From Hygrophila difformis (Eukaryota; Streptophyta; Magnoliopsida; Lamiales; Acanthaceae), in contig JAOANR010000004.1 in the NCBI GenBank assembly GCA_030278955.1, positions 61,135,541 to 61,199,540 of the forward strand: a stretch of DNA of 64,000 nucleotides, written 5' to 3'. Under the pieces are notes generated by a model. The model worked only from the letters and a program-made list of their open reading frames with translations, did no database searches and had not been told where the DNA came from. This document shows positions 22,944 through 35,310 of the stretch, piece by piece; position 1 is the stretch's first letter, and the number at the start of each line of letters is the position of its first letter. The translations under genes and the position numbers were made by a program.

Positions 22944-25822
22944 ATGGATGAAGAGTATGACGTAATTGTTCTGGGAACAGGCCTCAAGGAGTGTATTCTC
23001 AGTGGCCTTCTCTCTGTTGATGGCCTCAAGGTATATATATATATATGTCTTTCTCTTTTCTCTATGCTTTCCTTTTTCTTTTCTTTCTCCTCTTCAAGAT
23101 AGCATTTTTAGAGACGAGATCAAAGCAAAGATGACATTTACAATGCGAGATTTTGAAATTCATGATTGTAGGAAAACTAAAATGTGTACAAAGAAAAGAT
23201 GGCATTCTTCAATTTTCATCACCCCAAATTCCAATTCTACAAATTTAAACTCGAACAAGACATCTCTACATCCCTTAGCCACTTAGTTTTTAGTATGTAC
23301 ATCATTTCGTTGTAGGAGAAAAGTACTACAAGACTATTTTATTCCATACAATGAGACGCATTTAATTTAATTAATTAAGATCTGAAGTTTTTAAGCTTAA
23401 AGTCTCTTACGTGAGTGAAAAGATCATCCGTTGTTTTCTGAAGCGAAGGATACTTAATTTTATAGAGAGATCTTCATACAAACAAGTGCATATTTCTCCC
23501 GGTGATTAACTTATTTGCGCTTTATGTAATCTATTCTGTTCCATTACATTCAAAATCATCTCGTTCATGGACAAACAGGTACTTCACATGGACAAAAATG
23601 ACTATTATGGAGGCGAGTCGAGCTCTCTCCATTTAAGTCAGGTAGATGGAATGAAACTTGATGAATGATGAACATTTACCCAACACCTACAGATACTAAA
23701 CGTTTTCCTTTTCTTGGTTACCATCTGATTTCTTGCTTTTACTCGTTCTGTAGCTCTGGAAACGTTTCAGGGGAAGTGAGGATGCCCCAGAACACCTAGG
23801 TTCGAACAGGGACTACAATGTTGACATGATTCCAAAGGTATATGAAATTTTCGCGAAATCTTCCCTTTCTCAATCATGGTCATTAAATACTATTTCTTAA
23901 TGTGTTTTTCCAGTTCATGATGGCAAATGGAGCTTTGGTGCGTGTGTTGATCCATACGGACGTTACCAAGTATTTGCACTTTAAGGCGGTTGATGGAAGT
24001 TATGTCTACAACAAGGGAAAGGTTGCTTTCTAAAACAGTACAGCACATTGTCTGTTTTGCTTATGTATACATATACTTGTTTTATTATACTTGTGATGAA
24101 CTGTTGTTGGTCGGCAGATTTACAAGGTTCCAGCAACCGATGTTGAAGCGCTCAAATCCCCATTGATGGGGCTCCTTGAAAAGCGACGAGCTAGAAAGTT
24201 TTTCCTTTTTGTCCAGGACTTTGATGAAAGTGACCCCAAGACTCACGCAGGATTGGATTTGAACGCGGTTACTGCAAAAGAACTAATCGCGTTAGTTCTT
24301 GCTGCTTATTCACTGCAAGTTGCTCGCCGTCTATCAGTTTTGATTCAAAATTTTTCTCTCTGTTCTGTATTGCAGGAAGTATGAACTGGAAGACAACACA
24401 ATCGATTTTATTGGTCATGCTTTGGCGCTGCATAGTAACGATAGTTACTTGGAACAGCCAGCTATGGATTTCCTTAAGAGAATAAAGGTCGGATTTCGTT
24501 GTCTCAAATTGTCAGACAACTTTTATAAAGTGGAAAAATGAATCTCAATTTGTTTCTCTTAACAGCTTTATGTAGAATCTTTGGCCCGCTTTCAAGCAGG
24601 ATCTCCATACATATATCCGTTGTACGGTCTAGGAGAATTACCACAGGTTTGTTGTTTGTTTCTGTCTGTTGGCTGAATGACTTGTACGAGTACAATGGTT
24701 TTTATTGCTTTGACATAGCTGAAAAAGAAGCCGTTATTCACAGGCGTTTGCACGTCTAAGCGCAGTTTATGGTGGCACTTACATGCTGAACAAGCCTGAA
24801 TGCAAGGTAATGACTGAGGATGAAACTGCCAATTTCGACTTCTTGAGCTCACAATCGGAGAGATTTTCCTTATTCCTAACCAAGTTTCTAATCCAATTTG
24901 GCGACTGACAGGTGGAGTATGACGACGATGGAAAAGCAATTGGAGTAACATCCGAAGGAGAAACTGCCAAGTGCAAGAAGGTCGTCTGCAGTCCATCATA
25001 TTTACCCGACAAGGTATTCCTTCCGTCATTTATACATGTTGTTCTTGATCTGCATGACATAAAAGTCGAAATGCCTTTCCAGTTCTGTAAGCTCAAAAGT
25101 AACTAATTCTTGTCACAGGTCAAAACGATTGGAAAAGTCGCCCGTGCCATATGCATAATGAGCCACCCGATTCCAGACACTGACGAATCTCACTCGGCTC
25201 AAGTGATCCTTCCACAGAAGCAGCTCGGTCGTTCATCAGATATGTACGCCATTTACTCATTTCATTTCATGTAGCAGACTATAATCCCAACAAAAGTAAT
25301 AAGCCTTTCGATGTCTTTTGCCTTAGGTACCTATTCTGCTGCTCTTACTCGCACAACGTCGCCCCAAAGGGGAAGTTCATAGCATTTGTTACAGCAGAGG
25401 CCGAGACTGACAACCCGGAGACCGAACTGAAGCCTGGAGTCGACCTCCTCGGACCAGTAGACGAGATATTTTATGATACATACGACAGATTTGTCCCCAA
25501 TAGCAGCGGTGAAACTGACAACTGTTTCATATCAATGGTGAGGCTAATGCTCCCTAATCACCATTAAATGCATAGTTTTCGACTTTTCATCATTCCAACA
25601 TTGTTTTTTCGCCATATCAGAGCTACGATGCAACAACGCACTTCGAGTCCACGGTCATGGACGTGTTGGACATGTATACCAGGATAACTGGAAAGGTGAG
25701 GCGCGTATACAAACTTTTCCTAGTATTCAAACTCAATCTTTTATGACTAACTATCCTTTGTTTAGGTGCTCGATTTGTCGGTGGACCTGAATGCAGCCAG
25801 TGCTGCTGATGGTGCTGAATAG
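22944..25822 (+). CDS. GDI: Rab GDP-dissociation inhibitor
   Basis: Thirteen exons, all with GT-AG junctions and continuous phase: 22944-23030, 23579-23641, 23754-23837, 23914-24021, 24118-24290, 24376-24487, 24566-24646, 24744-24806, 24912-25013, 25119-25243, 25327-25537, 25621-25695, 25766-25822. The protein is 446 residues, the usual plant GDI length (about 444-447). It starts [20 protein letters not shown], carries VDMIPKFMMANG (Rab-binding platform side), [28 protein letters not shown], and [14 protein letters not shown] before LDNCFIS-like TDNCFIS. GDI extracts prenylated, GDP-bound Rab GTPases from membranes and keeps them soluble in the cytosol for re-delivery. Nothing is missing; this is an intact housekeeping gene. 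The next gene begins about 390 bp downstream. Confidence 0.97.
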
Positions 25823-26213
25823 GAACTTCCCCAGGCCCTTCATGATCAGCTTCCCAAACTTCTGATTTTTTGTGTAGCCTCCAATGGCTAAAAGTTTTGT
25901 TCAGTTTTCCCCCCCTTTGAGAGTTGAGACAGCTCTGCTTATGTTGTTCAATTCTTCATTGCCTGTGGTCCTTTCATCCGCAGGACACATTATAGTTTTA
26001 TAATGAAGAAATCGTGTTTGTTTTTGTTCAAAGTCGCGTTTTGATTATTCCTTAAATAACAGCGATTTTAATACGGATTCAAAAGGTTACGAAGGCCTTT
26101 TTTGCTATGCTCTAATGCGATAATGAAAAAACACTTTTCGGTTTTCCGAATAAAAGGCGGGTTGTAGCATCGATGCGCTGTCTTATTTACTATGTGAAAT
26201 TTGGCTGATCACG
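25823..26213. other. GDI 3' UTR and spacer before the ULP2-like gene
   Basis: About 390 bp holding the GDI 3' untranslated region and the promoter/leader of the next gene. AATAAAAG near 26149 and ATAATGAAG near 26001 are possible poly(A)-related signals, not decisive. Confidence 0.4.
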
Positions 26214-29200
26214 ATGGTGAAGAGGAGGGGTTCGAGGAATCTTTGCGCCGGCCATGACGGGGATGCGGTCACTGGAAAGTTTTATGGCGGTGGCGGAGGA
26301 AAGTTTGGAGTGTTCGAGTTCGATGATGCTGACTTGCGAGCGGAGTCTGAATCGCGCAAAACCCTTGCTAAATTTTGTAAGAGTAGCCCCAGCAGGAAGG
26401 CCTCGCACCATCGCCAACCGGCTGAAAAATATTATTTCCTTGAGAAACGTAAGTCTCTACGTAGGCGCGATCATTGTGTTGATATGTTTGTTTTGTGTCT
26501 TAAAATGCGGAGACACTGTTACTCGGATTGTTACGTGGGGTTTCTTTGGTTTGAGGCTGGTGAATGTGCTGAGTGTGGACTTGAGATGCTTGATAGGGAT
26601 AGTTCTGCTCTTGTCTTCTGAACTGACTCTCTGTTTGGACCTTGGAGGAAGAGGTTGATATTGTTTTGAACTTTGTTGAGGAGGTTTTTATTTTTTTTAA
26701 AAACTATTGAATACTTGGGTTTTGTGTTTATTGTTTCTGGTCGACATTGTTACCGCACTTTCATTTTTGTCATGATATGCAATTGGATAGGACATATACA
26801 GAATCGTAGTGGTCACAATACTATTCTCAATGTCCAGAGGTCCAATTGTTACATCAAATGTTTTGAAACCATGATAATGAATATTCAGCTTCTATTTGTT
26901 TTCTGCAAATTGTTTTGTCTGCACAAAAATGTGAGGACCAGTGAATGGATTTCGGGATTGGTTTATGGAATTGAGAATTAGGTGAGTTGATAAAATATTG
27001 TTGCTGTAAGGCTGCAATGAAATGACTTTGTGCAGTTTGCATGTTGTGATGCACGTGATTTTGTGGTCTGCTTTTACAATGACCGAGCACCTTTCTCTAA
27101 GGAGAGTTTACTAGGGATGGTGTTAGTTCATTGATTCTAAAGTTGATTTTGTTTATCCAAGCATAATGTGAATATTTAAATGAAATTCGTACTATTATTG
27201 GTATGTTTTTGCAGATGCCTGTGGCAGCACTATGACACCACAGAATCAATCTGTAAGTCATTTATTCCTATGTTGGTGTTAATGTTGGTATTTTTTGTGT
27301 TTAGAACTTATTGACTATATTTATGTTGTCGCCTGTATTTTGAAGTTTGAACTATGAATAACATGCTTTGTTCTTTATTAAAGCTTCAGGTTATTGAGTG
27401 TAATTCTAGTGGAGCAAAATCACCTGCCAAGGGACGAAGGAACTCAGAAGCTGGCACAACTGGCCAGAAGAATGTAAACACTTCAAATATTATTCCATTT
27501 TCAGTTCCTGTTATATATTTGATTTTTTGACACTTTGGATTGTAATTAGTACTATAGAATAATTTAATTGTTTGAAGTGTATGTTCTGAGTTCTTCATTC
27601 TCCGCTATTCCACACCTGCAGAATGCAGTACTCTATGTACATTCTGATGATGATGAATGCATGGAGTTGAGATCACTAACACCTTCAAGTCTAGGTGACC
27701 GCAAATGTTTTTGTCTTGTGATATCGGATATGATATGCTAGCATTTACCACAATCCTTTTTAGTTGACATTCTGATAATGTCATTTGACCCTATTTCAGG
27801 TTCATTAGAAGAACAGTCATCAGATTGTGGCAAATACTCAACGAATAATGATTGTGTGGGTGTGTTGCTTCCATCTTACTTTCATTACTAGCTCGGATTC
27901 AAAAAATGTTGCTATACTAAACGTAATTATTTATGTAGGCTAGTGGAGACTAGAGACCTTTTAAATCTTCAGTCTTGTTTTTATTCTACTAATACTGTGA
28001 AACAATCAAACAAGTCGATATTTTACGTGAATTTTTTCTTCTTATTGGCATGGATTTAAGCATGTGAACTTCTTTCTTGTGTCAGCATAAGAGTACACTT
28101 GCATTTGTTTTCTCTCAGGAAGCAATGGTGGTTCTTGATCCCAGTTATGTTAAATATGGAAGCAAGTATTATACTAGATGCCGCTTGATATTTTCTCAAA
28201 GGTGGATCCAATTGGAGGGTTCACCTCTTTGTGACCGAAATATGTCTTATTGCGTTAAATGGACAGACTTTAAGATATTGGATATTCAGTGTCAACTATT
28301 TGAAAATGTGAGTATTGAAAATAGCCTTAAATTGATTTTACTGATCTTGTGTCGAGATGTACTGCCTTGAGATTTTTCTGTTGACTTGCTAGGCTGGAGC
28401 CAATGTTGTGAACCTACACATGAAGGCCAATGAATCTGAGAATAAAAAATCAGGTTATCAACTGTTAAATTTCATCCTTTCTTTGTGGTGGATTTACCTT
28501 GCCTCTTTGATTTCTACTTCACTGGGTCTATACATGCTCTCCAATCTAAAAGGGAAGTGATTGTTTACAATTTAAATTTGTGCACATGTGATTGTGGTGA
28601 ATCATGTCATTTTCATTCTTTAATGGGATCATGTTCATGCTTATGCTAATATTTTTAATATGGCGATGCGGCAGTAAACAAAACCGGCAAATTGCATCGA
28701 TATGCCACACAGCAGTGCAAAGAATGGACCAAGCCTATACAAGCTACAAATATCTCTACAACCCACAACCAGATCCTTTTTTTTTTCTTTGCAATCATAT
28801 ATATTGCATAATATATGAGATATTTATATTGTTATACTTGTTTCTTTGTTGCCATGGCGGGTGCCACATTGCTATGGTGGAATGACAGTCCGCATGCGCT
28901 GCACTGCTACAGCCTTCCATGACAATTATGTGTCTGCTGATTACACTATGATGCTTAGAAATCATTTCTTCACCTTTGTACTTGCTTTACATGTGTATGT
29001 AGCTTTAATGTGGCATGGTTAAAGAAAGCCACATGTTGCATGTTAGGTACTCAGAACGGTGAATTGCTGGGAGTAGTGATTTTACCGATTCCATTCCACC
29101 AAGTTACTCGTTTCACTCGCCTTCATATAGAGAATGCTTGGAGTGGAAATTAGTTAGTATTTCGTTTATGTGATTGGTAGTAGACTTTTATCAGTTGTTG

Positions 29201-30282
29201 GTTTTAGTTCATATGTTAGGGAAACATAGAAAATGATAATAATATAAAGTTAATATTTTCTATTTGGTAAAAAAATTCTGGTTTAATAAATTTTTATATT
29301 TTTTATAACTATTTTTTAATTTGCAATTATGATAATCTATACTTTAAATTTCTTCCCTTGGTACTTGGTAATTTGTATGGCATGAGTTCTCACCATCCCT
29401 TTAAGAAAAGACCTTGGGTCTCATGTAACCAACAAAATTTCTATAAATGTCAATTATGAATTTGTAATATTGGGTGTTATTTATAAATTTCAAAACCAGT
29501 ATAAAATGGGATCTATAGGGAGTATTGTTTTGACCTTGTAAAAATAAAGGGTTGCGTAGGATGTGAAGTTATTGTAGCTGCCCTCAGAAAATAGAGATTT
29601 GTATTCTTGTTCTTGTAAGAGGAGAGAATCTAGTTGGAAATGACCTAAGAGTACTTGTCATGGATTTTTCATTGTTGTATTAGAAGGTGAACATAATGTT
29701 GTTACTTTAAAAGAGTACTAGTCGATTGTTCGTGGCATATGGCTTGTTATGGTAAAGTACAACTAAGAATTGTTGCTGGTGTTGATCTGATATTAACTTT
29801 TTAGAGCTCTAAAACATGTCATGTCCTCATGCAAAAGAGAAATACTACATGCTTGATATTGTAGTGCAAACCAAAATGCTCAATCGGGTCAGTAACATTT
29901 ATCGACTTGTTTTTTACTTTGCTGAAATGTACTCATCCCTTGGTCATTGAGCAAAGATGTTACAATTCTTGTAGATAGTTTGTTTACTCAGGATTTTGAA
30001 AGAAATTTTGTTAACACAAGAGATTATTTTTGCATATGCACATGCTGTTAGTTCTGCACTTAGTTTTCAGCTTTCTTAAATGTTTGCAGGCTGTGTGGAA
30101 TTAGAATTTGATATTCTTAATGACCCTTGGTGGTCCAAAAAACAAGAAGAAATTAAATCATTGGATCTGCAATATAAATCTGCATGGAAAATCATCAAAT
30201 GGTAATGTTCATAATCTCTCCTATTCTTCTTCCTTCATGGTCATGCAATATATTGTACAATGGTAGTTTTTACGAGATAATT

Positions 30283-30332
<50 letters not shown>

Positions 30333-32000
30333 ATAAATCGTTTTGATGGTGGTCAATAGGAATGTGCTCTAATATTTTTATTCCCATGTTGGTTTTATCA
30401 TTGAAGTTCAAGAACAAGAGAATCACTTGCTTGGAAACTACTATCTCAGTTTCTTTTTATAAAAGGGACGTACCATTGAAATGTTTGTATTGACTTGCAG
30501 TGATTGCTATTTGAACTATTCTTTTGAAGAAATCGCATATCCAGAGGGGGATCCTGATTCGGTTTTCATCAGTACAGCAGATGTGGAGTTGTTACAGCCA
30601 AAAACTTTCATCAATGATACTCTGATTGACTTCTATATGAAGTAAGCTTCATAAGTTTGTCTAATTTTTATTGTCAGGCATGCTTTTGAAATCTTTTGTT
30701 GGTTCTCTCTCTCTCTCACTCTCCCACCCCCCCCCCCCCCCCCCCCCCCCAAAAAAAACAATTGTGATGTATCTCCATTTTCTTCGTTTTGATATTTGTA
30801 TAAATTAAGCTTTTTGGAGCATTCCAAGTTTCAATTATCTCTACCGGATAAGTTACATTCCGTTTCTGTGTTTTCATATGAAACATGGGTAAATAGCTGG
30901 TTTTCTTGTTCTTTTAAGAGGTTGGTTCGAACAACTTTGGTGGTCATTTGCAAGAATTTATGATGGTGTAATAATGATTTTATCTTTATCCAGGATAGCA
31001 TGTGTAAGGTTTACAATCTGCTTATGAGTTGATTCAAGTAGAGATAAAGAAACCTCCCCTAAAATTACGTTACTTTTATCAAATCAAATAGAGTATAACT
31101 GACAGGTTGTTGAATAACAGATATCTTGCATCAAAAATCAATCCAGAGGAGCGGCACAGGTTCTACTTTTTCAACACATTTTTCTTTAGGAAACTTGTGG
31201 ATATGCATCCAAATGCATATAGAACTTGCAGTGTGGGTGAAACTTTTCAACGTGTTCGTAAATGGACAAGGAATGTGAATCTTTTTGAGAAAGATTACCT
31301 GTTTTATGCCGATAATCTCCAGGTAATAAATGCTGCTGTCTAACAAGATGCAAGATTTTATTTGCTGTCATCTAAGGTTTTTTTCTTCCTTCTTCTGGTA
31401 GCCTGCATTGGAGTTTGCTTGTGATCTGCCATCTTGGAGAAGTTGCTAATATAGGAGGCAAGAATTTCTAATATCGTGTTCATAAATTTGTTTATTTGGA
31501 TTTTCTGCTTTTCCCATTTTAAATTTCAAGATGTACTTTTGTCAGGTTCTACGAACAACTCATCCAATGTACCCTTAATTTTACACATGAATTCTATTAG
31601 AGAGAGCCATGGAGGTTTTGAGGATCTTATTAAAAGGTAAGCTGTTGGTAGTTGATGTTCAGAACTGGATGGTTTTACTTGAAAGCTTATTATATGGGAA
31701 CATAACCTGTTCTTATCTTAAAATGACAGATATTTGCAGGAAGAATGGCAAGAACAGAATTTACATGTAAACTATAGGTAAGCTGTTATTGGTTGTTTAA
31801 GGGCTACAGATGTTAATTGAAAGCTCATGATATGAGGCACTTAACCTGCTCTTATCTTAAAATGACAGAGACTCTTCTGAAGAATCAAAACAGCGGCTGC
31901 ATCAAGCTTATTTAAAGAAGATTCACAACTTAGATTTTGTTGTGCCTAAGGTTCATTTTTACATGCTATCAAAATGGTTTTGAATAAACCGATCTTTTCC

Positions 32001-32031
<31 letters not shown>

Positions 32032-33373
32032 GTATTAAGATAATTTATGGAGCAATGTTTTCAGTGACGGAATGAGTTCTCTTACGCAAGGGTTACAAAA
32101 CCAAACCGCTTTTGGCTTTATGAAGAGTTAAATTTTTGAAAATGTGGAATCGTATTACACTTTAGTATCAGGAAGGGGAGTCACTTGGTATCAAAGTTGA
32201 TTTGAGGGCTGCAAATACGAGTGAGATAAATGTGAACAGTTTTGGGGATGATATGAATGTTGGCCTGAGCTAATCTTTTAGTGACCACGGTTATTTTTCT
32301 GAATAATATCTGTGTGCTACTGAAGAATACAGATTTAGTCCTTTATGAATGGATGTTTCTGCCATAGACCCACCTCTGCCCTCCTCTTTAAATAGGCCTA
32401 GGTTTCTTGTCAAAGCGTTTTCCACTTGCCTTGCTCTTTCACTATTTTCCTTTGTGTGGGAGTTTGAAGGGACTTAACATTTAATTATATGAGACACTGA
32501 CTATTAGAGAGTTCTCAGGTGTGGAGTGTGAATTATAATCTCAAATTTGTATAACTGACAGCACTGGATTGCAATCTAGTTAATCCACAATCTTGTTTAA
32601 ATGTTTCTCTTTTATATTTTCAGCTTCACAGCGAAACTCTTTCAGTTATCTGTTTTCTTATCGTATTCCAACTTCCAATTTTGTTTACAGCTGCCACAGC
32701 AGGAAAACTTATTTGATTGTGGCCTTTTTTTACTTCACTATGCTGAGCTATTTCTAGAGCAGGTTTTGAACGCGAGGACACCTGCATATTCTAACTTTGT
32801 AAGTTGTTTCACCTCAATGTTCTCGAAAGTTGTTATTGACCAGCTATATTCAATGGCTTATTAGTTCCTATTGGCTTCATAGCTTCTTAACCTTTTCTAA
32901 TTTTTACGAGAAAAAAAGTTTAAATAAAGATTGCTGCCTTCTATTCGGGATGTACATGAAAAATAAGATTGATTAAGCAATACATGGGCTGATGTTCATC
33001 TTATTGCGACATGAAATAATTTCATTCAGCAGTTATAAAGCATGCCTTCTTCCTGCAGCTTAATGAGGGTTGGTTTCATCCTGCTGAGGTTTCTCTGAAG
33101 AAACGTGATCAAATTAGGAAGCTGATCTACAGAATAGTTGAAAACAAAGCCCTGAAATCTCCTGCAGCAACGTGTGGTGATGACGACTATCTTCATACCA
33201 TTGTTGCAAACGAGGGAGATACCAGTGCTCAATCTGTCCACGAAATTAGTGCGAATGAATCATGCCATGGTGTCAAGCTTCACTCCCCTGATCATTGTCA
33301 TGAATTTACCAGAGAACAGAATAATATCCTTTTTACAACCGATGAAAGATGTCAGCCTTGTAAGCAGAAGCAN
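26214..33373 (+). CDS. ULP2-type SUMO-specific cysteine protease, frameshifted, 3' end in gap
   Basis: Sixteen exons: 26214-26448, 27215-27252, 27390-27473, 27622-27694, 27800-27855, 28119-28307, 28393-28453, 30090-30201, 30501-30641, 31121-31322, 31402-31457, 31546-31636, 31730-31777, 31869-31950, 32691-32798, 33059 into the gap (at least 630 residues). N-terminus has KFGVFEF typical of plant ULP2. The C48 domain shows FINDTLIDFYMK, FFFRKLVD, VGETFQRVRKWTRNVNLFEK, catalytic His in LHWSLLVICH, and Gln/Cys in LPQQENLFDCGLF. The family removes SUMO from nuclear proteins. Oddities: exon 10 has one base too many (TTTT at 31302-31305) to join exon 11 in frame; the triad Asp of HMDSI reads Asn (31590-31592); exon 11 uses a GC donor; introns 12 and 13 are near-copies. 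Could be a decaying gene, a pseudoenzyme, or contain a base-call error. Confidence 0.88.
30285..30330. repeat. (AG)n microsatellite in ULP2 intron 8
   Basis: About 22 uninterrupted AG units. Confidence 0.95.
30727..30750. repeat. C-homopolymer (24 C) in ULP2 intron 9
   Basis: TCTCTCACTCTCCCA followed by 24 consecutive C and 8 A. Length is probably unreliable in the assembly. Confidence 0.9.
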
Positions 33374-33872
33374 NNNNNNNNNNNNNNNNNNNNNNNNNNN
33401 NNNNNNNNNNNNNNNNNNNNNNNNNNNNNNNNNNNNNNNNNNNNNNNNNNNNNNNNNNNNNNNNNNNNNNNNNNNNNNNNNNNNNNNNNNNNNNNNNNNN
33501 NNNNNNNNNNNNNNNNNNNNNNNNNNNNNNNNNNNNNNNNNNNNNNNNNNNNNNNNNNNNNNNNNNNNNNNNNNNNNNNNNNNNNNNNNNNNNNNNNNNN
33601 NNNNNNNNNNNNNNNNNNNNNNNNNNNNNNNNNNNNNNNNNNNNNNNNNNNNNNNNNNNNNNNNNNNNNNNNNNNNNNNNNNNNNNNNNNNNNNNNNNNN
33701 NNNNNNNNNNNNNNNNNNNNNNNNNNNNNNNNNNNNNNNNNNNNNNNNNNNNNNNNNNNNNNNNNNNNNNNNNNNNNNNNNNNNNNNNNNNNNNNNNNNN
33801 NNNNNNNNNNNNNNNNNNNNNNNNNNNNNNNNNNNNNNNNNNNNNNNNNNNNNNNNNNNNNNNNNNNNNNNN
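33374..33872. other. Assembly gap (N)
   Basis: 499 unknown bases. It swallows the 3' end of the ULP2-like gene, the left end of a Stowaway element and possibly the missing exons of the gamma-glutamyl-peptidase-like gene. True size is unknown. Confidence 0.99.
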
Positions 33873-34113
33873 ATTTGCACGTTTTGACTTTCGTCACTGT
33901 TCATTGAGTAGCTTTGACTCGACTTTTTAATACAATTATATAAGGTAAAATATAGTCAAGTGAGATCTTGTTGGATTCGTCTAATCGCATAGATTTAGAA
34001 TATCAAATTTTCATAATTTTTACTTGTATGGAATTTGAGTTATTACGGATTAAAAATTTGCATTGGATTGCGTGAAATGTGGGTATGTTGCATTTATTTA
34101 GGAACGGAGGAAG
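33873..34113. mobile_element. Stowaway-like MITE, copy 11 (left end in gap)
   Basis: Interior GAGATCTTGTTGGATTCGTC and right end TTTAGGAACGGAGGAAG followed by TA. The left terminus must lie in the N run. Confidence 0.85.
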
Positions 34114-34808
34114 TATATAATTAATGTGCACATGAAATCAATTTTTCTTTAAATGCAGTTTATTTTATATATAGTATAAGATAAGGATTATATCCTTCTG
34201 TTTCTAATATCTCAATGTTTTGTTCATATGTAACTATTTTATGAAATAAGTTATCAGCCAAAAGACAAAGAACGATAAGGGAAAATTTGATTTCTATGTT
34301 TTAATTTGTTATCCAAACTTTTATGAGTACGTACAAAATCATATGAAGTTCATAGTTAAATAGGACTCCATCCATCCTACTGAGTTACTCCTTATGAACA
34401 CAAACAACATAGGAGTATGAGACTAAATTGTTTAAAGAAGATATGAATTAAATTTATTTTCTCTGCCTTTCCAAAAAAGAAAATATATTTTCTAATATAA
34501 ATAGCATATCAATTCTTTATCTGAATACATATATATAGTATATATTATTACCCCCTCGAAACTAAGGAATAAGGATGCACAAATTAATTAACGAATCAAT
34601 TAATTCAATTTTTTTCTGAACAAAATCAAATTAATTAATGAATGAATTTAAAATCCGAAAAAGCAAAATAAATTAGAAACGCATTCAAACAAACAGCACC
34701 GCAATGGAAATGACGTGAGTCGTGACCTCGAGCACGCAAACAAAAAGCACGGACTGTACGCACCGCACTCAGCACAACAGAATTAAGAAAACAACGCATA
34801 CGTTGTAC
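34114..34808. other. AT-rich DNA downstream of GGP exon 1
   Basis: On the minus strand this follows the GGP exon 1 donor, but I find no second exon in any frame. No gene on the plus strand either. Confidence 0.5.
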
Positions 34809-35117
34809 CTGATGGCCGAAGCAAATGCCAAGCACTTTCTTCTTCATAGCGTTCAATTTCGCCACCAGAGCCAGCAATTTGCAGATCCAAACTTCATTTC
34901 CGTGGGCGTCACTGCAGCTGCCGGTGATTACAAACCCTTCGTAATCATCGAGTTCCTCGTCCGACGGCAGTTGGCCGGCCAATGCGTCAAATGCATCCCA
35001 CTGTTCACCCTCCTCCCTCAGCATTCTCACAAAAACAGAGTAGTAACCGCCGTGAATTTTCTTCACGTATTCTGAATCCTCCGCGCACCGAAGTATGCCA
35101 AACTTTATCCCGCCCAT
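34809..35117 (-). CDS. GGP: Gamma-glutamyl peptidase-like (class I glutamine amidotransferase fold), exon 1 only
   Basis: A 309-bp exon of 103 codons starting MGGIKFGILRCAEDSEYVKK. It contains GGYYSVFVRML, FDALAGQLPSDEELDDYEGF, VITGSCSDAHGN and KKKVLGICFGHQ, where the Cys (about residue 99) is the nucleophile of the GATase1 fold. It ends at a GT donor after the GHQ codons, the exon boundary expected for plant GGP genes. GGPs are cytosolic enzymes that remove gamma-glutamate from glutathione conjugates, including glucosinolate precursors in Brassicales. The second half, with the catalytic His and Glu, is not found down to 33873; it is either in the gap or lost. I chose the Met at 35117 over one at 35216 because a TATA box sits at 35217-35226. 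Confidence 0.85.
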
Positions 35118-35216
35118 ACTCCCTCCCTCTCTCCCTCTTTGTGTGTGTGCGTGTGTACGTACGAACGTGTGTATGTGCGTAGGTATATGTATAATGAGGA
35201 TTAATTCACGAAGCAA

Positions 35217-35226
35217 CTATTTATAG
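35217..35226 (-). promoter_or_regulatory. TATA box of the GGP-like gene
   Basis: CTATAAATAG on the minus strand, 100 bp upstream of the chosen start codon, a fitting distance for a plant core promoter followed by a short leader. Confidence 0.65.
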
Positions 35227-35310
35227 AAGAACAGGAGGAGATTTTAGTTCAACAGTGGGTAATTTACCTATTTACCCTTGAATGCCGGGATACTCCATTC
35301 TCCTTTAGCT

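Noticed and set aside
24592..25096. Minus-strand ORFs of 145 and 105 residues
   Set aside because: They are antisense shadows of GDI exons 7-10 and show no family motif.
30241..30426. ORF with a Leu-Ser repeat
   Set aside because: Translation of the (AG)n microsatellite within an intron.
33174..33904. Open frames spanning the second gap
   Set aside because: Same N artefact. The true frame on the left is exon 16 of the ULP2-like gene, starting at 33059.
35118..35216. Upstream Met of the GGP-like exon
   Set aside because: The extra 33 residues come from a TG/AG-rich leader, and the TATA box lies immediately before that Met; family proteins start near MGG(I/M)K.
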